From NCBI GenBank assembly GCA_026826555.1, contig JAKSZT010053883.1, forward strand, positions 27,335,225 to 27,399,224: a stretch of 64,000 nt of DNA, written 5' to 3'. The DNA is from Tolypeutes matacus (taxonomy: Eukaryota > Chordata > Mammalia > Cingulata > Chlamyphoridae). Below, in pieces: positions 56,801 through 64,000 of this stretch. The translations under genes were made by a program, and so were the position numbers. Each line of letters starts with the position of its first letter. Within the stretch, counting starts at the first letter, position 1. The notes beneath the pieces were generated by a model. That model did no database searches. It was not told the DNA's origin and worked only from the letters and a program-made list of their open reading frames with translations.

Positions 56801-56929
56801 TGTGTGCGAGGCGAAAATGCTCTCTTTTGCTGTGAAGTCAAAAGCATTTGAAGGTTTCTGATCTAAAGCCTAAATGGAGGTATGTTAAACTTTTTTTCTT
56901 GATATATAATTGGTTAGGGGGATTGGTTT

Positions 56930-57200
56930 TTGGTGAGAGAAAGGACTGATGATCTCTCCATTATAAAAGGTGGGAAGGAAAGAGGCAGGGTGAGGATGGG
57001 CTGGGGGATGTGGAGGCTCACTGTCTTTATACTTGCAAGTTGGGGGCACTGCCTGTAAGGTGGGAGGTAAGGTCATTTTCTGAGAGCAAGGTGAGGCGCG
57101 GGAGCTCTTCACAGGTTTAAGGGAGCAGAGCATGCTTGAGATAGCTTCCACGGAGAAGAGGAGAAGAGATTGACTTGAGAAACACAAGATGGATTGCTGG
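56930..57200 (-). repeat. L2 LINE, antisense fragment
   Basis: A purine-rich stretch (gaaaggactgatgatctctc, ggtaaggtcattttctgaga) consistent with continuation of the antisense L2 beyond the hAT insert. Confidence 0.35.
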
Positions 57201-58339
57201 CCAGCATCACAGCCTTGATTGAGATTGGTGACTGTGAATTTCTAGCAATGCCAATATGTCTGGTCCTGCGGTTTTCTCCAGCAGTGCTCACCCAAGCAGA
57301 AATGGCCCAATCACATTGTTCTTGCTTCATTGTCTGTCTCTGGATCAGTAAACTGAGGCATTGCTGATTAATGCTAAAGCTGAGCTGAAAGCAGAGTCTT
57401 TACAAACTCGCCCTTGAATTTCTTTAGTCTCTTCCTATTCAGAAAATATGCTAATTTTCATCTCAGTTATCTTAACATCATCTTTGGCACTGGAGCTTGT
57501 TGACCGTTATCATTTAACTTTGTTGGGCCCAAGGAGGTTCTCAAGGTCACACCCGACAGGGGTAAAGCTAGTCACCTGGCAAGGCTCATCCTTATAATTA
57601 TAAAAGCTTATGTTAACTTTAGGCTTGGTTCTTTCTGAGGAGAATACTGAAGATGCCATCAAGAAACTCACACACATTCCAAAAAGAGCGTCAAGCATAA
57701 GTGGACAATGCTGGTCACGTATTTTCCGAGCAAATAGTGTGTCCTCCTGAATTCATACCTGATGCACTCCAATCCAAAAGTCAAGAATTGTGCTCAAGCT
57801 TTTGTGTTCCTTTGTTCTGTTCATTCCCTACCTCTCAGGTAGGCAGGATTTGGGTGCTGGTGTTCCCAGTTAGACTAGCAGGACGTTCCACAGAGCTGAC
57901 CCCTCCCTCATTCCTGAAGCATCTCCATTTCTGCCTTCCATGACACCCACTTCGGGTTTTCTGTCTCTAGCTGGGGATACCCCTTCACAGTCATTTGAAA
58001 GTTTTTTTTTTTTTTTTTTTCCATACCTGACTTTTACATTTTGGAATTTTAAGGGATTCTATTTAAGAGTCATCTTCTCATATTAGACATTTTCTCTAGG
58101 GTACCTCTCCCCACTCATGATTCCTAAATGTATATCTGCAGATCAGACCTCTCTTCTGAGCTCCAGATAGGTATATCCAATGCTCTTTTTAAATTTTCCA
58201 CCTAAGCTTGAGTATCGATTAAGCAGCTGCTATATGCCAGGATTGGTAGCAAACAAGACAGTGTGGCAGAAGCACGGTGAACAATGGGGCAAGGAATAGG
58301 AGATGAGTTGCAGAAGATGGCAAGGATCAGTTCACATTC

Positions 58340-59450
58340 AGTCTTTGAGACAATGAAAAGTTTGGATTTTTTTCAAAGTTTCTTAAACTAAATGAGTCCA
58401 AAATGGAACTCCTGGTCTTCTTCTCCAAACCTGGTTGTCCTAGATTCTAGGACCTGAAATGTTCCCAGATATCAATGAATGTTTCATCCCTGCCATCATC
58501 CTGTTATGGGTTTTCCCCAAACCCTCTTCTACTACTCACTTTCTCGTCTTTTATGCGGTTTCTTCCCAAATCAATTTTGGGAGCCCAGCTCTTCTTGCTA
58601 TTCTCCAGACTTGATGTGAAACTCTCTTATGTTCATCTCTACTGGAGACTGCACTGGCACCTCAAATGCATGTCCAAAGTTGAACTCTTTCTCTCTCTTT
58701 TTAATTAGAGAAGTTGTGGGTTCATAACTGAACTCTTTTTCTGTTTCCTTAAGCCTCTATGAATGACAACACCCAGTTGCCTAAGCAAAATATATCAATT
58801 CCTTATCTCTCACTCCCAAATCCAATCAGTAACTAACTTCTGTTGATTCTTTTTCTTTAAATCTCTTGTACTTGTCACAACCTCATCATTCCCCTGTTAA
58901 GTTGAGGCTCTCCTCCTAGATGACTGGAATAGTCTCTGTGGTCTTCCAGCTTTAAATCTTATCCTCCTGAATCCATACTTCCTATTGCTTCCAGAGTGAA
59001 TTCTGTAAATCACAAATTCTCATGATGTTACACCTCGCTTGGAACTCTTTAAAGACTCCCCATTGCACACAGTATAAAGTTTAATCTCCCCAAGGTGCAC
59101 AAAAGACCCTTAATGACTTAAGGCCCTTGCCAAGCTATTTTGTCTTCATTTTTCCATCCCTTACTGCACCCTATATCACAGCCATATTAAACTACTTGCA
59201 GTCCTATAAATGTGCAATGGTAACTCCCTGTCTGGGCTTTTTCCTAGGCTAATTTAACTTTCTAGAATGTTCTCTTCTCCTGTCCACCTGGGAAACTCCC
59301 TTATGAATCACTTCTGCTGATTCTATAAGCTGGGTAAACTGCAAGTATGTTCTGTTGAATGGTATAGGACCTTCCTATGCCCACTTATCCTTCACAGCTG
59401 TAGTCATGGAGTCTGTATATTAGGATCATTCCACCCAGTGCTTAAGCCAT
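58340..59450 (+). repeat. L2 LINE, sense ORF fragment
   Basis: ccaaaatggaactcctggtc, cttatctctcactcccaaat, gcacaaaagacccttaatga and gggctttttcctaggctaat are in the order of the L2 C-terminal ORF and 3' region. A 38-bp micro-insertion splits it at 58691. Confidence 0.75.
58691..58728 (-). mobile_element. Micro-insertion: 38-bp L1 3'-end fragment with target-site duplication
   Basis: On the minus strand it reads CCCACAACTTCTCTAATTAA followed by an A/G-rich tail, the same terminal sequence as the insertion at 1575-1618. The 10-bp repeat tgaactcttt flanks it (58681-58690 and 58729-58738), and L2 sequence continues on both sides. Confidence 0.65.
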
Positions 59451-59629
59451 TCTTGGCTGACAGCTACAATCCCACCAGATTGAGGGCTGTATAATGAAAT
59501 ACTGAGGCTAATAGACCTTGGGTCCTCAAGTAGCTTCCAAACCAGAGCCACTCTCACCCCTACCAAGTTGGCTCTGCCTATATAATAACACCAATACTAA
59601 TACTACTAATAGCAACTATAACAAAAATA

Positions 59630-59762
59630 GTAAACCAAAACTTAATAAGAATTTGCTGTGTATGATTAGCTTTAGGGATACTACAGTGAACAAGACATAT
59701 ACAGTCCTGCCTTTAGGTAGTTTACAGTCTAATGAGAGAGCCAGGCAATCAACAAATAAAAT
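59630..59762 (-). repeat. L2 LINE antisense, left part of split copy
   Basis: gatactacagtgaacaagac, ctgcctttaggtagtttaca and gagagccaggcaatcaacaa are antisense L2; it resumes after the element at 59763-60185. Confidence 0.65.
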
Positions 59763-60185
59763 AAGCTTAGTTTATTGTGGTAGATTGCATTATTTGTTCA
59801 CCATCATTTCTGTCACCCTTCCCTTTAGGTGGATCCCTTTTCCTTACCCCATTGACTTTGGACTTGGCCTTGTAATTAGTTTTGCTCATGGAATGTGAGT
59901 GGACATGACATATGCATGTATAAGCAGAGGCTTTAAATGTGCATGAATGGTTTGCCTTTGTTCTCTTGAGCTTTGGCCTCATGCCATGACAGTAACATGT
60001 CCTAGGTATACAGGCTGTTCTTTCAGCCTGGGTCCCAGAAGGAAATCCTTTGTGGAGCCCAGCTGAGCCCTGCAGAGCTGCATCTGACATACAGACCTCT
60101 TGGAATGCTAGCAGGAAATAATTACCTGTTGTTGCAAGCTACTGAGACTTTTGGGATGTTGATACGAGAATAAAAGTTGACTAAT
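59763..60185 (+). mobile_element. LTR-like element nested in L2
   Basis: gtggtagattgcattatttg, ggacttggccttgtaattag, gcctgggtcccagaaggaaa and a 3' part with gttgcaagctactgagactt and aataaaag resemble an ERVL-type LTR with its polyadenylation region. Termini and duplication unresolved. Confidence 0.45.
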
Positions 60186-60485
60186 AAACTTAGTGAAAGT
60201 GATATGAAGAAAATAAAAAGTGAGGGGTTAGTCCTTTGGATAAGGTGGTCAGAGAAGGCCTCTTTGGGGAGATGATGGTTAAGATGGTACTTAAACAATA
60301 AGAAAAAGTCAGATTGGTAAACTGCAAGTGCAAAGGCATTGAGGCAGGAGAAACTTAGAGTCTTTCTTAGAAGGAAAGTCACAGAGGGAGCAGCCAGAAG
60401 CTGAACATCAGTGGAACCCAGAAGAGACAGAAGGGCCCAAGACATGCTGCCAAGTGCCTTGCTATGTGACAAGCTAAGGACAAAG
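60186..60485 (-). repeat. L2 LINE antisense, right part of split copy
   Basis: aaggtggtcagagaaggcct, aactgcaagtgcaaaggcat and gaggcaggagaaacttagag continue antisense L2 from 59762. Confidence 0.7.
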
Positions 60486-61304
60486 GTCACCAGCAGCTAG
60501 CCCCAGAATGACACAGTCTTTGGGGAGAAAACATTACCTTGATGTTGCCTTGATTGGGCTTTTTTCCTTATCTCAAAAATTACCATTGTTTCAGCTGTAC
60601 CATTGCATGGTATTTGCTTGGAAGCAGCCAGACTGTCTCAGAAAATGGGGATATATGGTTACACTATTCATGGTTCTTATATTCCCCTCCCACAAAAGTA
60701 TCTTTCACCCCGAGGGAGTAGCTTCTGCTTCGAGCTCCTCATTCATAATCTAATAACCGCCTGGAACTGGAATCTTAAGCCAACGCTAACTGAGGGGGAT
60801 CTGGCGACTTCTACTTCCTGCCTCATGTGGCTAGACCCTGTTCCTTGTACCCCCTCAGCAGTTGGCTAAGTTCTGGGTATCAGCACAATGACATCTCCTT
60901 CCAACTTCTGGGAATGACTCATGACCTAGAATTACCCTGCAGCCATGAATAATCTGGAATAATGTCCATCCAAAGCTTTAACCCTCTTCATTGAGATGCC
61001 TGGAGGTCCTTGCCATGGCCAGGCTCTGCACTGAGGTCTCATGAGTCCCTCAGCTACTGGCTGAGGATCTTGTGTTACCAGGTCAGGTGATACCTTCTGA
61101 TACCTTATGGAACAAATCATGAAGTCCTCTGTTCTGCACTCCTGGCAATAAGCTGTGTCCATTCTCCTGGGACTCAGCTTTTACCTTGAAAATTGACCAT
61201 ATACTTTCTTTGGGAAATACAACTAGCCAAATCTTGCCACCACTCCAAAGCTGGACCAAATGTGAATCCTGAATAATTTTGGTTTGTGTATTGTCCTTCC
61301 CTTA

Positions 61305-61355
61305 CTTTTCCCCATACCCCAAAAGTATACACCATTTTTGGGGTATGGGGAAAAG
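61305..61355. repeat. Perfect inverted repeat, 20-bp arms, 11-nt loop
   Basis: Arm 1 (61305-61324) is cttttccccataccccaaaa. Arm 2 (61336-61355) is its exact reverse complement, and gtatacaccat lies between. Either strand could fold into a hairpin. No repeat family I know explains it. Confidence 0.95.
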
Positions 61356-61369
61356 GGTGGGGAATAGCT

Positions 61370-61510
61370 GCTTTACTTCACTGAATCTATTTCCACATGT
61401 ATAAAAACTGAGCTAATAACTTCTAAATTACAGCTTTGTTATGAATATTCAATGTGATGATGCTTGTGAAGGCATCCAGCATAGCACTGCGCCTGGTGCA
61501 TGGAAGATGT
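61370..61510 (+). repeat. MIR SINE fragment
   Basis: ctttacttcactgaatctat and gtataaaaactgagctaata, then catccagcatagcactgcgc; a degraded sense MIR. Confidence 0.55.
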
Positions 61511-64000
61511 AAATTCAATTTTCATTGAATTTGAAAGAAGAGGCATGTCTCAGTTCTGCTGCTGGCAGCTATGTCTCCACACACGCATCCACTCTGTATC
61601 ACCTGGTCTCTACCATCTACCAAGGCAGCAAGAGAGGGGTCTCCCTACCTTCACCCAGCATAGCTTACTCCTCAACCAAGCATGACCCCAGACCAAAAGG
61701 CTTGATCTCTGGTCCTCAGTCCCTCTTATCCTCAGAGAAGACTTTGATGAAACTCCTCGTCTGCAGGACAGACTCACTGTTCAGATTGCTAACTATATGA
61801 TCTGGTATGCCACCCAGAGGGTAAAACAACTTATGAAAGGAGAGACCCTCTATTGCCTGAAAGGGAACACCTGGTGCTGAACAGCCCTCTACTTGAGTGT
61901 TCAATTTTATCAGTCTTGAGTTTCACTGTGGGATTTTGATGAGGTGTGCCATGTGGGGAGAATAGTGGGTGTTCTGATGGCCCAATCTATCCATGTTCCA
62001 TGCAAGAGCTACTCAAACGTGCTTCTTACTCCCATGATGTATTGTGGCTGTCCATGTCCAGCCTCCAGAATCCCTGAGTGATACTTACAGGGTTTTAATG
62101 TTGCCATCAGGGCAGCAGGGTGGTGGCGTCAGCTTCAGCTGCTCTTATTAACATGGTCACCCAGACAAAAGTGTTAGCCGAGGAGAAATGAATCTTGCCA
62201 TGATGTATTCCAAGAGCCCAGGCCTTTCCATTACCCAGAGGAACTCAAGAAGGGATGGAGACTACATTGTCAACAGCCCAGAAGGTGTTCCTGGGACTGC
62301 AGGTCCAGGCCACTGGTTTTTGAGGCCCTCAGAGCCTGTCCTCTTTGCCCAAACCCCCAAACTCTGTCAGAGAGCTCCATCATCTCCTCTAGGAGGCTTC
62401 AGCAGAGCACCTTCACTTGGGGAGTCTTGGACCCAGCAGTGGTCTTGCCCTCTCTAAGCCCCAGACCACCACCCATGGAAGACTGGAAAAGAACACTTAT
62501 GGCTGCTCACCATGACCATAAGGAAGCTTGTTTGGGTTTAAAATCCATGATGATTCAGGGGAGTTTACAGTTACCCTGACAGAAGTACCTTCATGACCAT
62601 GGGAGAGACTTACCTGACTCCCAAAGCCAGATGAGCACTAATCTGGTAGCTTAGGGGTGGCAGCCCTGTTCCTGAATCCATCTCCACTGAGTTCCCTCAA
62701 ATGACTGCTTTTGTATATAAAGACTGGAGGAAAGGCCTATAAACCCAAATGTGTACCTCAAGTTTCTCCTAGAAGGCCAAGCCCTAGAGAAGGTGAGAGA
62801 TACATTTCCCAAGACCCACAGAGCCTGAAGACACCCCTGATGCCCTGGGCTGACAGTGACATGCTTACGTCAGAGGGACAGGACAAATAAGTCAAGGTAC
62901 TCAAAGAATGGAGGAGGGGAACTGGCAGAACTTCAAGCCCCAGCTCCTGAACCAGCAGCTGTGAAAACAGATTGTGCCTGGTGAAACTCTGTGTCTGTTT
63001 CAAGAGCTTTCTGAGTCAATGTAGAGCGCAGAGGAGATGGTTTGGTCTGGGGAGAGAACATGGGAACACACTTGACTTTTACATGACTATGGAAATTTTA
63101 CAGAGAAAAAAATCAGTTGGCTCTAACTCGGAAGGTGAAAGCTGAAGTGAGAAGGACAGAGACATTCCCTTAACTACACACGCAGAGGTCATAGCCCAGG
63201 ATTAGATTGGAACCGGAGCTTTGTGCCCTCAGGGTACTGCCAGCAAGGAATCCCTCCAAAGAGCTCCCTCCAGAACTGCAGACTCTGACTTGGATAATTC
63301 TATGTTTCAGTGACAGACCTTCCTGGTGATGCCCGCAGCTTCCAGATGGGTGGAAGAAGATAGGATGGTAAGAGGGACCATGAGAACTTAATACAAATAA
63401 TCAGTCACCCAGGTAAATGGACCTTAACAGGCTTTGTTAGGGCTAGAGCCTATCACCAGAAGCTTGGGAAACAGAAAATTTGGGAAGGAGGAGGAATATC
63501 TCTTCTTTCTCTCTCTGGGATCGGGATGCCTTGAGACCTGAGAAGAGTAAGGTCTTGTATCTGCCTTCCTAAAGCCCTCTTCTGCTGGTCCTGGCTTTCT
63601 AAGATCTTAATGTAATCAGGGCTGAAGCAGGCAATATGTCAACAACTCCAATTCCAAAGTCTTCCTTCCAACCCCTAGTATACATGATGCCAAACATAAA
63701 CCCTGAACATGTTTGTCATCTCTGTGGGTCTGGACTCCATCCAGCTTCCAAATTCCTAATAACTCATAAGCTAGAGTTCCTTGGAGTGGAGAGCTGAATG
63801 TCTGAACCCCATGCCACTTCCCTGGGTCCCTAGCACCTTCCTTGTTTTTGATAGGCCCTGTTCCCTGTAACCCCAGTCCCTAGAGAAAATCTTGATATGG
63901 ATGAGCAGGTAAACTGGAAGAGATACACAGCTGCCTTCCTGGGAAGACTATTCAGAATGGATGCTTGGCTGTGATGCCTGGGTCTGATATGCCCTTCAGA

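Noticed and set aside
62188..62457. 89-codon plus-strand open frame and a nearby TATATAAAG at 62714-62722
   Set aside because: No recognised domain or splice context, the length is not unusual in this much sequence, and an isolated TATA-like string is weak evidence.

Overview
The window is mammalian nuclear DNA: introns and small spliced exons, abundant LINE, SINE and LTR debris, no bacterial-style coding. Several tRNA-derived SINE copies of the DAS type found in armadillos and sloths, plus an LTR and a long repeat that I associate with Xenarthra, point to an armadillo, sloth or anteater. That assignment rests on remembered repeat families, not a database search.

The only gene I can support is one large minus-strand gene encoding CUB and Sushi (CCP) domains, most likely CSMD2. 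Nine internal exons (47464 down to 9227; 1730 coding bases, about 576 residues) join with consistent splice phases: CUB / Sushi / CUB (two exons) / Sushi / CUB (two exons) / Sushi / start of a CUB. By comparison with the family layout this is probably CUB 3 to the first half of CUB 6, in the N-terminal half of a very large type I membrane protein. Neither end of the gene is present: 47465-64000 is intron upstream of the first exon seen and 1-9226 is intron downstream of the last.

Layout: 1-9226 intron with an old L1, microsatellites and a MaLR-type LTR; 9227-17141 three exons; 17142-23889 an intron with L2, MIR, MER5 and L1; 23890-27265 a compact cluster of four exons; 27266-43128 a 15.9 kb intron packed with nested repeats (SINEs with target-site duplications, a complete solo LTR, a nearly full-length HAL1, L1 and MIR copies); 43129-47464 two exons; 47465-64000 a long intron with L1, HAL1, L2, a 1.8 kb unassigned repeat and a perfect 20-bp hairpin.

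I found no new multigene system. The observations most worth a second look are repeat-biological: two extremely short L1 3'-end insertions with target-site duplications, the long unassigned retroposon-like repeat at about 52.3-54.1 kb, the solo LTR with a 5-bp duplication, a SINE that landed in a 12-bp minisatellite, and the perfect hairpin at 61.3 kb.
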